Assembly: GCF_905212195.1 (NCBI RefSeq)
Contig: NZ_CAJMDQ010000033.1
Span: forward strand, 1 to 25,254
Reading direction: 5' to 3'
Origin: an uncultured Anaerotignum sp.
GTDB taxonomy: Bacteria > Bacillota > Clostridia > Lachnospirales > Anaerotignaceae
Length of the DNA: 25,254 nucleotides
The notes under the pieces: generated by a model
What the model saw: only the letters and a program-made list of their open reading frames with translations
Database searches by the model: none
Told to the model about the DNA's origin: nothing
Shown here: piece by piece, positions 1 to 6,650 of the stretch
How positions within the stretch are numbered: the first letter of the stretch is position 1
How the letters are laid out: the number at the start of each line of letters is the position of its first letter
Made by a program: the position numbers and the translations under genes

Positions 1-310
1 CACGGCCGATGGAAGAAGCACCGAACAGCATGATTTCGGGATCGAATTTTTTGATTACTTCTGTAACAGCTTTTGTGTAAGGTTCTGTTACATATTCTTT
101 CAGGTAAGGGTGGTCAACCAGAACTACTTTGTCTGCGCCGTAGTGATACAGTTTTTCTACTTCGCCTTCGATTCCGCTGCCCAGCAGGACTGCGTATACA
201 TCGTCTTTCAGATCTGCTTTCAGTCTTGTAGCTTCACCGATCAGTTCCAGACCTACGTTCTGTACTTTGCCGTTTCTCTGTTCCACTACTACAAAAATAC
301 CATTGCTCAT
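1..310 (-). CDS. etfA: Electron transfer flavoprotein alpha subunit, N-terminal part (cut by window edge)
   Basis: Reading leftwards from the ATG at 310 gives MSNGIFVVVEQRNGKVQNVG, followed by a domain-I alpha/beta fold with LIGEATRLK and ADKVVLVDHPYL. This is the usual start of EtfA, which carries the FAD and forms the electron carrier with EtfB. Only about 103 residues lie in the window; the FAD-binding C-terminal domain is beyond position 1. An AGGAGG ribosome site lies at about 319-325, a normal distance from the ATG. The gene is third in the leftward operon acyl-CoA dehydrogenase, etfB, etfA. Unusually, about 128 bases with three tight hairpins separate it from etfB. The role is to accept electrons from the dehydrogenase, or pass them to it, depending on whether the complex bifurcates, which cannot be judged from this fragment. 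Confidence 0.93.
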   Translation of the reverse strand, partial: MSNGIFVVVEQRNGKVQNVGLELIGEATRLKADLKDDVYAVLLGSGIEGEVEKLYHYGADKVVLVDHPYLKEYVTEPYTKAVTEVIKKFDPEIMLFGASSIGR

Positions 311-350
311 GGGATATATCCTCCTTAATGTATTCATCTTTATTTCAATC

Positions 351-431
351 CACTATCCGCACAAAACGAAGTTTTGTGCAAAACGGGGTTCGGGGACGCG
401 TCCCCGATGGGGTATTGGGGCAACGCCCCAA
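351..431. repeat. Three consecutive perfect hairpins between etfB and etfA
   Basis: Three short perfect inverted repeats stand side by side. The first is 359-379 (9-bp arms GCACAAAAC / GTTTTGTGC, loop GAA). The second is 391-406 (16-base palindrome CGGGGACGCGTCCCCG). The third is 415-431 (7-bp arms TTGGGGC / GCCCCAA, loop AAC). None has a T-tract in the direction of transcription, so they do not look like terminators. They resemble intercistronic stacked palindromes of the REP type, which in other bacteria act as mRNA-decay barriers or are remnants of palindromic mobile repeats. The function here is inference. Confidence 0.75.
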
Positions 432-438
432 GGTCTTA

Positions 439-1230
439 TTAGATGATGAATTTTTCTTCCAGTTTCTTCACGATTGCTTCTACAGCCTGTTCTGCTGTCA
501 GATCTTTCAGGACTGTACCAGCACCCTTCAGTTCTTTTGTGAAGGATTTGTATACGTTTGTGGGGGAACCTTTCAGACCGATCATATCCAGTTCCAGATC
601 GTCTTTCAGCAGGTTGAAGTCAAAGATTTTGATTTCTTTCTGATAAGCGTCGAATACGCCGCCTACGGACATGTATCTGGGTTCTGCCAGTTCAGCGATT
701 GCTGTCAGCAGGCAAGGTGTTTTTACTTTTACGATGTGGTAGCCATCTTCGAACTGTCTCTTAACGACTACATGATCTTCTGCTGCTTCTACGATTTCTT
801 CTACGTAAGAAACCTGAGGCAGGTGCAGTTTTTCAGCGATCTGGGGACCAACCTGAGCTGTGTCACCGTCGATAGCCTGACGGCCTGTGATGATCAGATC
901 GTAGTCCAGCTGTTTCAGAGCTGCTGCCAGGATACCGGATGTAGCATATGTATCGGAACCACCGAATTCTCTGCCGGATACCAGGATAGCTTCGTCACAG
1001 CCCATAGCCAGTGCTTCTCTCAGAGCAACGTCTGCCTGAGGGGGGCCCATGGATACTACTGTTACTGTGCCGCCAACCTGTTCACGGATTGTCAGTGCAG
1101 CTTCGATACCAGTTTTGTCGTCGTGGTTGATGATGGAAGGAACGCCGTCACGAACCAGTGTGCCAGTTTTAGGATCGATTTTAACTTCTACGGTATCAGG
1201 TACCTGTTTGATACATACAACAATTTTCAT
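439..1230 (-). CDS. etfB: Electron transfer flavoprotein beta subunit
   Basis: The product is 263 residues, the usual EtfB length. It starts MKIVVCIKQVPDT and has the adenine-nucleotide fold of the family, including ALREALAMGCDEAILV at residues ~70-85 and GRQAIDGDTAQVGPQIAE at ~117-134. EtfB binds AMP, or a second FAD in bifurcating ETFs, and partners EtfA in the cytoplasm. An AGGAGA ribosome site lies just upstream (about 1241-1246). It is second in the operon, 85 bases after the dehydrogenase stop. Electron bifurcation (crotonyl-CoA + 2 NADH + ferredoxin in butyrate-forming clostridia) is known for related complexes. Nothing visible here proves that this ETF bifurcates. Confidence 0.96.
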   Translation of the reverse strand: MKIVVCIKQVPDTVEVKIDPKTGTLVRDGVPSIINHDDKTGIEAALTIREQVGGTVTVVSMGPPQADVALREALAMGCDEAILVSGREFGGSDTYATSGILAAALKQLDYDLIITGRQAIDGDTAQVGPQIAEKLHLPQVSYVEEIVEAAEDHVVVKRQFEDGYHIVKVKTPCLLTAIAELAEPRYMSVGGVFDAYQKEIKIFDFNLLKDDLELDMIGLKGSPTNVYKSFTKELKGAGTVLKDLTAEQAVEAIVKKLEEKFII

Positions 1231-1315
1231 TGTGATTTAATCTCCTTTCGTCTTTTTGGAAGCTTTGCTCCCAATCTGATAAAAACTTGTGTCTGAAACT
1301 GTTTTCGAAAAAATC

Positions 1316-2458
1316 TTATTTCAGTTTCATCCAGTTGGAAATAACGATCTTCTGTACTTCTGCGGTACCTTCGTAGATTTCTGTAATCTTCGCGTCACGC
1401 ATCATTCTTTCGATCGGGTAATCTCTTGTGTAGCCGTAACCACCGAAGAGCTGTACGCATCTTCTTGTTACATCGCTTGCTGTTGCACCAGCCAGGTATT
1501 TTGCCATAGCTGCCAGGTGGCTGTAAGCGCCGTGTGCGTCTTTTGTGCATGCTGCTTCGTATACCAGCAGTTTCACTGCTTCTACTTTTGCTGCCATGTC
1601 AGCCAGTTCGAACTGTGTGTTCTGCATCTGACCGATTTTTTTGCCGAACTGTTTTCTTTCCATTACGTATTTTACGCATTCGTCAATGGCACCTTCTGCA
1701 ATACCCAGAGCCTGAGAAGCTACACCAATACGGCCGCCGTCCAGTGTCTGCATTGCGATCTTGAAGCCCTGACCTTCTTTGCCCAGCAGGTTTTCTTTAG
1801 GGATTCTGCAGTTTTCAAAGATCAGTTCGCATGTTGCGCTACCACGGATACCCATTTTTCTTTCTTTTTTACCGATGGAGAAGCCGGGTGTGTCTTTTTC
1901 TACGATAAATGCGGAGATACCTTTTGTACCTTTGGATTTATCTGTCATTGCGATGATTACGTATGTATCAGCATAGCCAGCGTTTGTGATGAACACTTTT
2001 GTGCCGTTCAGTACATATTCGTCACCATCCAGAACAGCTGTTGTCTGCTGCATGGAAGCGTCTGTACCTGCGCTGGGTTCTGTCAGACCGAAAGCACCCA
2101 GTTTTTCACCTTTTGCCAGGGGTACCAGGTATTTCTGTTTCTGTTCTTCTGTACCAAACATGTAGATGGGGCCTGCACACAGGGATGTGTGTGCGGAAAC
2201 GATGATTGCTGTTGTGCCGCATACCTTAGCCAGTTCTTCTACTGCCATGGAATATGTCAGGTAGCTGCCGCCTGCACCGCCGTATTCCTTAGGGAAGGGA
2301 ATACCCAGGAAGCCGTATCTTGCCAGTTTCTTAACGGTTTCCACGGGGAATCTTTCTTCTTCGTCCAGTTCTTCCGCCAAAGGTTTTACTTCTGTTTCAG
2401 CAAATTTTTTGTACAGGTCTCTCAACAGTACTTGTTCCTTTGAATAGCCAAACTCCAT
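1316..2458 (-). CDS. Acyl-CoA dehydrogenase (butyryl-/acryloyl-CoA reductase type)
   Basis: A complete 380-residue short-chain acyl-CoA dehydrogenase. The N-terminal helical domain begins MEFGYSKEQVLLRDLYKKF. The mid-domain FAD/substrate signature GAFGLTEPSAGTDAS is at ~121-135, and the second signature, QLFGGYGYTRDYPIERMMRDAKI, follows near 335-358. The catalytic glutamate is the first E of EIYEGTAE near 361. It is the lead gene of an operon with etfBA and has a strong AAGGAGG site. The order matches bcd-etfBA and also the acrCBA acryloyl-CoA reductase of alanine/lactate-fermenting clostridia. No thiolase, crotonase or hydroxyacyl-CoA dehydrogenase is nearby, so butyryl-CoA specificity is not assured. 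Expression probably depends on the sigma-54 promoter at 2521-2537 and the divergent activator at 2668. The + strand opposite is also open for 384 codons, which is a codon-bias shadow. Confidence 0.95.
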   Translation of the reverse strand: MEFGYSKEQVLLRDLYKKFAETEVKPLAEELDEEERFPVETVKKLARYGFLGIPFPKEYGGAGGSYLTYSMAVEELAKVCGTTAIIVSAHTSLCAGPIYMFGTEEQKQKYLVPLAKGEKLGAFGLTEPSAGTDASMQQTTAVLDGDEYVLNGTKVFITNAGYADTYVIIAMTDKSKGTKGISAFIVEKDTPGFSIGKKERKMGIRGSATCELIFENCRIPKENLLGKEGQGFKIAMQTLDGGRIGVASQALGIAEGAIDECVKYVMERKQFGKKIGQMQNTQFELADMAAKVEAVKLLVYEAACTKDAHGAYSHLAAMAKYLAGATASDVTRRCVQLFGGYGYTRDYPIERMMRDAKITEIYEGTAEVQKIVISNWMKLK

Positions 2459-2520
2459 AATTTGTTTCCTCCTTAAAAATCGGCAATAATTTTGTTATTA
2501 TTCTAACAAATAACTATATG

Positions 2521-2537
2521 AGCAAAAACCGTGCCAA
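2521..2537 (-). promoter_or_regulatory. Sigma-54 (-24/-12) promoter of the acyl-CoA dehydrogenase-etfBA operon
   Basis: On the minus strand the sequence reads TTGGCACGGTTTTTGCT. It matches the sigma-54 consensus YTGGCACGRNNNTTGCW at every defined position. The predicted start site is near 2510, about 50 bases before the dehydrogenase ATG. The divergent gene encodes a sigma-54-dependent AAA+ activator, which makes a chance match unlikely. Confidence 0.9.
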
Positions 2538-2588
2538 CGATATTTTCCTTTAGTTTTCACACTTTTTTTGGAAAATTCGCTGGTTTTT

Positions 2589-2646
2589 TGTCAGAATAAA
2601 TGTTAGAATACTTGTAACTTTTTGTATTATAACACTTTTTCTAACA
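2589..2646. promoter_or_regulatory. Candidate activator binding sites (TGTTAGAA / TTCTAACA) between the divergent genes
   Basis: TGTTAGAA at 2601-2608 and TTCTAACA at 2639-2646 form an 8-bp perfect inverted repeat 30 bases apart. A near-copy, TGTCAGAATA, lies at 2589-2598. Relative to the sigma-54 start site the two arms fall at about -91 to -98 and -129 to -136, typical upstream-activator positions. They also flank the likely -10 (TATTAT, 2625-2630) of the regulator gene itself, so the same sites could give autoregulation. A further TTCTAAC at 2501-2507 overlaps the sigma-54 start region. Binding by the product of 2668-4119 is inference. Confidence 0.6.
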
Positions 2647-2667
2647 AAATGAAAGGGGTATTTACCC

Positions 2668-4119
2668 ATGAAATTGACAAAAGAGCTGTTTTTTTCTTCC
2701 AATTTGATACACCAGATCCTGGATCACACCAACGGAGGCATAAATGTGGTGGATACCGACGGGATTTTAGTATATGTCAACACAGTTTCTGCCAATTATC
2801 TGAATCAAAAGCGTGAAAATATGATTGGAAAACACATTTCCCAGTTTTATCCCGCCGCCGTTCTTCTAACAGTGTTAGAAAACCATCGGCCCATTCTGGA
2901 TAAAAAGATCCATCTGGTGCCTCCCAATAAATATGTCGTAAATTCCTATCCTATTTTTATGGACGGGGAATTCATGGGCGCCTATTCCATTTTTCAGGAT
3001 ATTCAGGAGATTGACCAGCTTAACAGCAAAATCAAACATCTGGAAATGCAGGTAAGTCTGACAAAGCCCGAAGCCGATTTCCAACACGTTGTCCACATGG
3101 GCACCATGCAGAACATCTACAAGCAGGCAAAAAAAATCGTTGGCTCGCTGGGCGGCCCCCGTCACTCCATCATCACGGGGGAGTCCGGCACCGGCAAAAC
3201 CATGCTGGCAAACCTCATTTATAATTACGCCAAACAGATTGGCGTTATTGGCAAAAATGCCCCGTTTATCGAAATCAACTGCGCCCAGTTCACCAACCCG
3301 GATATTGCCGCCATGGAAATTTTCGGCTCCGTGGAAGGTGCTTACACCGGTTCCAAAAAGAAAAAGGGGCTGTTCGAGCAGGCAAACGGCGGCATCCTCT
3401 TTCTGGATGAAGCCCACACCATTGAAAATTATCAGAACCTTCTATTAAAAGCCATTGAGTCCGGTAAAATCCGCCGTATTGGTGACACCAAGGAAATCGA
3501 CATCAACGTCATTGTCATTGCCGCTTCCACCAAAAACCTCCACGAGGTATTCCTGCCGGAATTGTACCAAAGACTTGCCCAATACGAAATGCACCTGCCT
3601 GCCCTGCGGGAGCGTTCTCTTGCGGAAAAAGAAAATCTCTTCCGCCATTTTGTCATGCGGTATGAAAACGCCGTTTGGGAAGCAAGGCACATCCGCTACC
3701 ATGTGATTTTTACACCGGAAGCGAAACATGCCATCCTCAACGCCGTTTACCCCAGAAACATCCGTCAGATGCGTGACGTTATCAATTACAGCATCGACGC
3801 TTCCTCTCCTCTGATTGAGGACATTGGGGAAAAAACAGAAATCACCACAGTGGTAGATATGGAGCATATTCCCTTTGAAGCCGCAGAACAGCCGGAAACA
3901 GCGGAAAACAGTGAACCTGCCACTCCTGACGACAAAATCACCGACCAGATTGCTCAGTTTATCCAAGAACAGAACGCCAGCGGTCTTGGCCCCAGAAAAA
4001 TCGCCCGTCAGCTGGAAGCCATGGGATTTCCCATTCCTTATTACAAAGTGGCTTATTTCCTGAAAAAAAGCGCCTCTGCCAAAGAGACAGAAACTGCGAG
4101 GAAACCAGCCTTCTTTTGA
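2668..4119 (+). CDS. PAS-AAA+ sigma-54-dependent transcriptional activator with atypical C-terminal HTH
   Basis: 483 residues. A PAS-like sensor occupies about 10-115 (NGGINVVDTDGILVYVNTVS, FQDIQEIDQ), then a linker helix, then an AAA+ domain at about 140-385. Walker A is GESGTGKT (171-178) and Walker B is GGILFLDEAH (241-250). Arginine-finger region motifs are LYQRL (~299-303) and ALRER (312-316). The sigma-54-contacting loop, normally GAFTGA, is GAYTGS at 224-229. The C-terminus (~425-467) has an HTH built on GLGPRKIARQLEAMGF rather than the usual Fis helix pair. The role is to remodel sigma-54 RNA polymerase at the divergent dehydrogenase-etfBA promoter in response to an unknown small ligand. 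The ATG at 2668 follows AAAGGGG. A short GGGT/ACCC hairpin (2656-2667) overlaps the ribosome site. Confidence 0.92.
   Translation: MKLTKELFFSSNLIHQILDHTNGGINVVDTDGILVYVNTVSANYLNQKRENMIGKHISQFYPAAVLLTVLENHRPILDKKIHLVPPNKYVVNSYPIFMDGEFMGAYSIFQDIQEIDQLNSKIKHLEMQVSLTKPEADFQHVVHMGTMQNIYKQAKKIVGSLGGPRHSIITGESGTGKTMLANLIYNYAKQIGVIGKNAPFIEINCAQFTNPDIAAMEIFGSVEGAYTGSKKKKGLFEQANGGILFLDEAHTIENYQNLLLKAIESGKIRRIGDTKEIDINVIVIAASTKNLHEVFLPELYQRLAQYEMHLPALRERSLAEKENLFRHFVMRYENAVWEARHIRYHVIFTPEAKHAILNAVYPRNIRQMRDVINYSIDASSPLIEDIGEKTEITTVVDMEHIPFEAAEQPETAENSEPATPDDKITDQIAQFIQEQNASGLGPRKIARQLEAMGFPIPYYKVAYFLKKSASAKETETARKPAFF
2864..2880. promoter_or_regulatory. Perfect TTCTAAC-AGT-GTTAGAA palindrome inside the activator gene
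   Basis: The 17-base sequence TTCTAACAGTGTTAGAA lies within the coding region of the activator, about 355-370 bases upstream of the sigma-54 start site. It is the only place where both half-sites of the intergenic motif are joined as a compact dyad. It could be a distal enhancer or a roadblock-type autoregulatory operator; this is inference. Confidence 0.45.
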
Positions 4120-4166
4120 GGTAAACTGAAACTGTCATTGACAAAGACAAATAAGGAGGAAACCAC

Positions 4167-5018
4167 ATGGACTGGATTGACAAATGGAACGAAGCCCTGG
4201 AAATACTGGAAAAAAGCCTGACCGCGGAAATTTCTCTGGATGACATTGCCAGAACCGCCTGCTGTACAACCTTCCACTTTCAGCGTATGTTTTCCTATCT
4301 GGCAGATATGCCCCTTTCGGAATATATCCGCCGCCGGAAAATGACAAAAGCCGCCTTTGATTTGCAGAGGGGCGCAAAAGTCATTGATGTGGCGCTGAAA
4401 TATGGATACCGTTCCCCAACGGCGTTCACACGGGCATTTCAGAGCATCCACGGCATCACCCCATCCCAAGCCAAGGCAAAAGGCGCGCCCCTGAAGGCTT
4501 TTCCGCCCATCCGGTTTCAAATGACCGTCAAAGGAGTGACTGCATTGGATTATCGTATTGAAGCAAAAGGCCCCCTGCGCGTTGTGGGAATTTACACACC
4601 ATTGGAAAAAGACATGGAGAAAAATTTCCAGACTGTACCTGCTTTCTGGCAAAAAGCCGTGGCAGACAATATCCTGCCGAAACTGACAGGCATTATGGAA
4701 ATGCCTGCGGTGCTGGGGATTTCTGCTTGTCAGGAAGAAGAATGGAAATACTGGATTGGCGTCTGCACTTCCAAAGAAGTGGAACCGCCTTTGGAAATGC
4801 TGGAACTGCCTGCCGCCACATGGGCAATCTTCCCCGGCACAGGCGCCATGCCAAAGGCATGTCAGGAATTGGAGAAACGGATTTTCACGGAATGGCTCCC
4901 CAATTCCGGCTACGAATACGGCAAAGGGGCAGATATAGAGGTCTACTATAACGCAGACCCTGCGAATTCTGTATTTGAAATCTGGATTCCCGTTGTGAAA
5001 AAAGCAGAACATATTTAA
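4167..5018 (+). CDS. AraC-family regulator with GyrI-like effector-binding domain
   Basis: 283 residues. The N-terminal ~105 residues form an AraC/XylS double HTH, with ISLDDIARTACCTTFHFQRMFSYLADMPLSEYIRRRKM and VIDVALKYGYRSPTAFTRAFQ visible in order. The rest (~125-280) resembles the GyrI-like/effector-binding domain that follows the HTH in SoxS/Rob-like and BmrR-like proteins, ending FEIWIPV. Such proteins usually sense hydrophobic drugs or stress metabolites; the ligand here is unknown. The start is set by AAGGAGGA 8 bases before the ATG. It follows the sigma-54 activator by 47 bases without a terminator, so it may be partly co-transcribed. A TGTCATTGACA dyad (4133-4143) precedes it. Confidence 0.9.
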   Translation: MDWIDKWNEALEILEKSLTAEISLDDIARTACCTTFHFQRMFSYLADMPLSEYIRRRKMTKAAFDLQRGAKVIDVALKYGYRSPTAFTRAFQSIHGITPSQAKAKGAPLKAFPPIRFQMTVKGVTALDYRIEAKGPLRVVGIYTPLEKDMEKNFQTVPAFWQKAVADNILPKLTGIMEMPAVLGISACQEEEWKYWIGVCTSKEVEPPLEMLELPAATWAIFPGTGAMPKACQELEKRIFTEWLPNSGYEYGKGADIEVYYNADPANSVFEIWIPVVKKAEHI

Positions 5019-5026
5019 GGAAGCAA

Positions 5027-5075
5027 AAGGCATGCACCTGTTTTGTCAAATCAAGGCGCATGCCTTCCGTTTTTG
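5027..5075 (+). terminator. Probable terminator after the AraC-type gene
   Basis: Arms AAGGCATGC (5027-5035) and GCATGCCTT (5058-5066) are perfect inverted repeats with a 22-base loop, followed by CCGTTTTTG. The long loop makes it weaker than the other terminators in this window. Confidence 0.55.
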
Positions 5076-5203
5076 TCGCCTCTGGAAGGATTTTCCCGTT
5101 TTTTCTGGACTTTTTCAGCCTTTGCGTGATATAGTATCATAGAAAAACGGGATAGAACCCAACTTTTGTGGGAAAACTATCTTTGGAAAAGGGAGATTTT
5201 GCA

Positions 5204-5917
5204 ATGGAACTGCACGCCATAGAATATGAAGGCATTCCAATTGAATACGAACTCATCCGCAAAGACGTGAAGTATATCAACCTGCGGGTAAATAAGCATG
5301 GACAGGTGGTGGTGTCCGCCGCCAAACGGGTACCTTTTTCCGTCATTGAAGAATTTGTCCAGTCCAAAGCCCTCTGGATTATCAACCATCTGGCAGAAGT
5401 GGAAAAAATCCGTATGGCACAGCCCTCCGGCGCCATGTACGACGGCAAGACATTGTATTTTCTGGGGGAACCCTATACCCTCCACATTGCACAGGGACTG
5501 CGTCAGATTCAGCGTTCCGATAACATCATTTATATGTCTACTTTCCAGACGGATTCCGTTGGACTGCGGTCTGAATATCTGGAATGGCTCCGGGAACAGG
5601 CAGCTGGGACATTTGCGAAGCTTCTGGACGAAATCCATCCCAAAGTAAAAGACTACGGCATTCCTTATCCCAAAATTCAGGTGCGGAACATGCGGAGCAT
5701 CTGGGGCAGCTGTACTGTAGAAACCCAAAGCATCCGCCTGAATCTCCAGCTGATGAAGGCAGACCCGGATTGTATCCGTCAGGTCATCTATCATGAATTG
5801 GCACATTTCCGCTTTTCCGACCACAGCAGACGGTTCTATGCCCTGCTGACAGAATGGATGCCTAACTGGAAGGAGTGCAAAGAACGTCTGGAAACCATGT
5901 ACAAAGATGGTGTGTGA
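5204..5917 (+). CDS. YgjP/SprT-like zinc metallopeptidase-fold protein (DUF45 family)
   Basis: 237 residues from the ATG at 5204, chosen because AAGGGAGA lies just upstream; a GTG 36 bases earlier lacks such a site. Family marks are IRKDVKYINLRVNKHGQVVV near the start, RNMRSIWGSC near 161-170, then the metal site YHELAHF (H197, E198, H201) with a downstream D-H-S (H207), matching the HExxH plus third-histidine pattern. In this family (UPF/DUF45, M48-like) the protein is a small cytoplasmic putative Zn-dependent hydrolase; the substrate is not established. It stands alone between the AraC gene's terminator and the tRNA promoter. A possible promoter (TATAGT/TATCAT) lies around 5129-5140. Confidence 0.9.
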   Translation: MELHAIEYEGIPIEYELIRKDVKYINLRVNKHGQVVVSAAKRVPFSVIEEFVQSKALWIINHLAEVEKIRMAQPSGAMYDGKTLYFLGEPYTLHIAQGLRQIQRSDNIIYMSTFQTDSVGLRSEYLEWLREQAAGTFAKLLDEIHPKVKDYGIPYPKIQVRNMRSIWGSCTVETQSIRLNLQLMKADPDCIRQVIYHELAHFRFSDHSRRFYALLTEWMPNWKECKERLETMYKDGV

Positions 5918-5944
5918 AAAATCTCACATTTTCTCCAAAAAATA

Positions 5945-5973
5945 TTGACAAAGTCATCTATTCATGATATATT
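5945..5973 (+). promoter_or_regulatory. Sigma-A promoter of the initiator tRNA
   Basis: Consensus -35 TTGACA (5945-5950), a 17-base spacer, and -10 TATATT (5968-5973). The predicted start is near 5981, 14 bases before the mature tRNA 5' end. Confidence 0.85.
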
Positions 5974-5994
5974 ATCAGTTGAAGTTAATATTGA

Positions 5995-6059
<65 letters not shown>

Positions 6060-6068
<9 letters not shown>

Positions 6069-6111
6069 TTCAACAAAAAACACCATACACGAAAGTGTGT
6101 GGTGTTTTTTT
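6060..6111 (+). repeat. 52-bp direct repeat, copy 1 (tRNA 3' end plus terminator)
   Basis: Bases 6060-6111 hold the last 3' bases of tRNA-fMet and its whole terminator. They recur without mismatch at 6486-6537. This copy is the functional one. Confidence 0.93.
6075..6111 (+). terminator. Terminator of tRNA-fMet
   Basis: The A-rich stem AAAAAACACCATACAC pairs with GTGTGTGGTGTTTTTT across a GAAA tetraloop, with a seven-T run (6105-6111). This is a classical intrinsic terminator. Confidence 0.92.
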
Positions 6112-6485
6112 GTTGTGTGAAGATGTCTCATGCAGAAGCTGGAAAATTGGGGTGGCTTTCAAATCCTGTCTTCGCAATTCAAAGAACATCATGCAAAGCA
6201 GGTTCCCATTAAGAAAACATTATTTTTTCTTTTCGTTTCTTAAGGGGAATTGCGACGGCTGGCTTCAGAAGAAAACAATCCGTTGCTTTTTAGAATTTGG
6301 ACTATTTACTTTTCTTATGAAGCAGCCCCTGAAAGCATGGTGTTTTTTTCGTTTCAGGACTGCGACCGACGGGAAGGAGAGCAGACGACCATGTTTCGAG
6401 GTGGGACTTCGCAGGTTCAAATCCCTGCACCCCGAAGAGAAATGGGGACGCCGAAGGCGGCTTTGCGGAGCAAAGTGCTTGATCC
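6112..6485. repeat. Non-coding mosaic of tRNA-derived and hairpin repeats
   Basis: I see no credible gene here; open frames through it lack family features and ribosome sites. Recognisable parts are as follows. 6158-6182 matches 24 of 25 bases of the tRNA-fMet 3' end at 6049-6073. 6243-6277 is a 35-bp repeat found again at 13938-13972. CCTGAAA / TTTCAGG arms flank another GTGTTTTTTT stretch around 6326-6359. A T-arm-like GCAGG-TTCAAATC-CCTGC sits around 6411-6428. Small hairpins stand at 6449-6459 (CGCC-GAA-GGCG) and 6461-6475 (CTTTGC-GGA-GCAAAG). The pattern suggests repeated insertion or duplication next to a tRNA 3' end. Confidence 0.7.
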
Positions 6486-6537
6486 TCTCCGCAATTCAAC
6501 AAAAAACACCATACACGAAAGTGTGTGGTGTTTTTTT
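6486..6537 (+). repeat. 52-bp direct repeat, copy 2 (displaced tRNA 3' end plus terminator)
   Basis: An exact duplicate of 6060-6111, 426 bases downstream, without the rest of the tRNA. It still contains a complete intrinsic terminator (6501-6537) that isolates the following gene from upstream transcription. The arrangement looks like an attL/attR pair or an accretion scar at a tRNA target. Confidence 0.9.
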
Positions 6538-6596
6538 ATTTCAAGACTGCCACCGCTGCCGGGTATGGCTCGTTTATGGAATTGTTCATAAGCTTA

Positions 6597-6605
6597 TGGT
6601 ATAAT
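6597..6605 (+). promoter_or_regulatory. Extended -10 promoter for the CatA-like gene
   Basis: TGGTATAAT is a consensus -10 with the TG extension, 46 bases before the ATG at 6651. No good -35 is present at 17 bases, which extended -10 promoters do not strictly need. Confidence 0.6.
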
Positions 6606-6650
6606 TTCCTTGAATATAGCAAGCAATCAATGACAATTTGGAGAACGATT

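Noticed and set aside
328..2443. Open frames of 322 and 384 codons antisense to etfB and the acyl-CoA dehydrogenase gene
   Set aside because: They are codon-usage shadows of highly biased, probably well-expressed genes; no ribosome site or domain.
4133..4143. TGTCATTGACA dyad before the AraC-type gene as another site for the TGACA-TGTCA regulator
   Set aside because: The half-sites are everted relative to the motif at 16024 and 17760, the location is 12 kb from that module, and an 11-base match of this kind may be chance.
5777..5800. TTGGCACATTTCCGC as a third sigma-54 promoter
   Set aside because: It lies in the peptidase coding region over the HELAH codons and lacks the TTGC -12 element.
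6095..6604. A 169-codon open frame and overlapping shorter ones after tRNA-fMet
   Set aside because: They run through the tRNA-derived repeats and two terminators, with no ribosome site and low-complexity repeated peptides.
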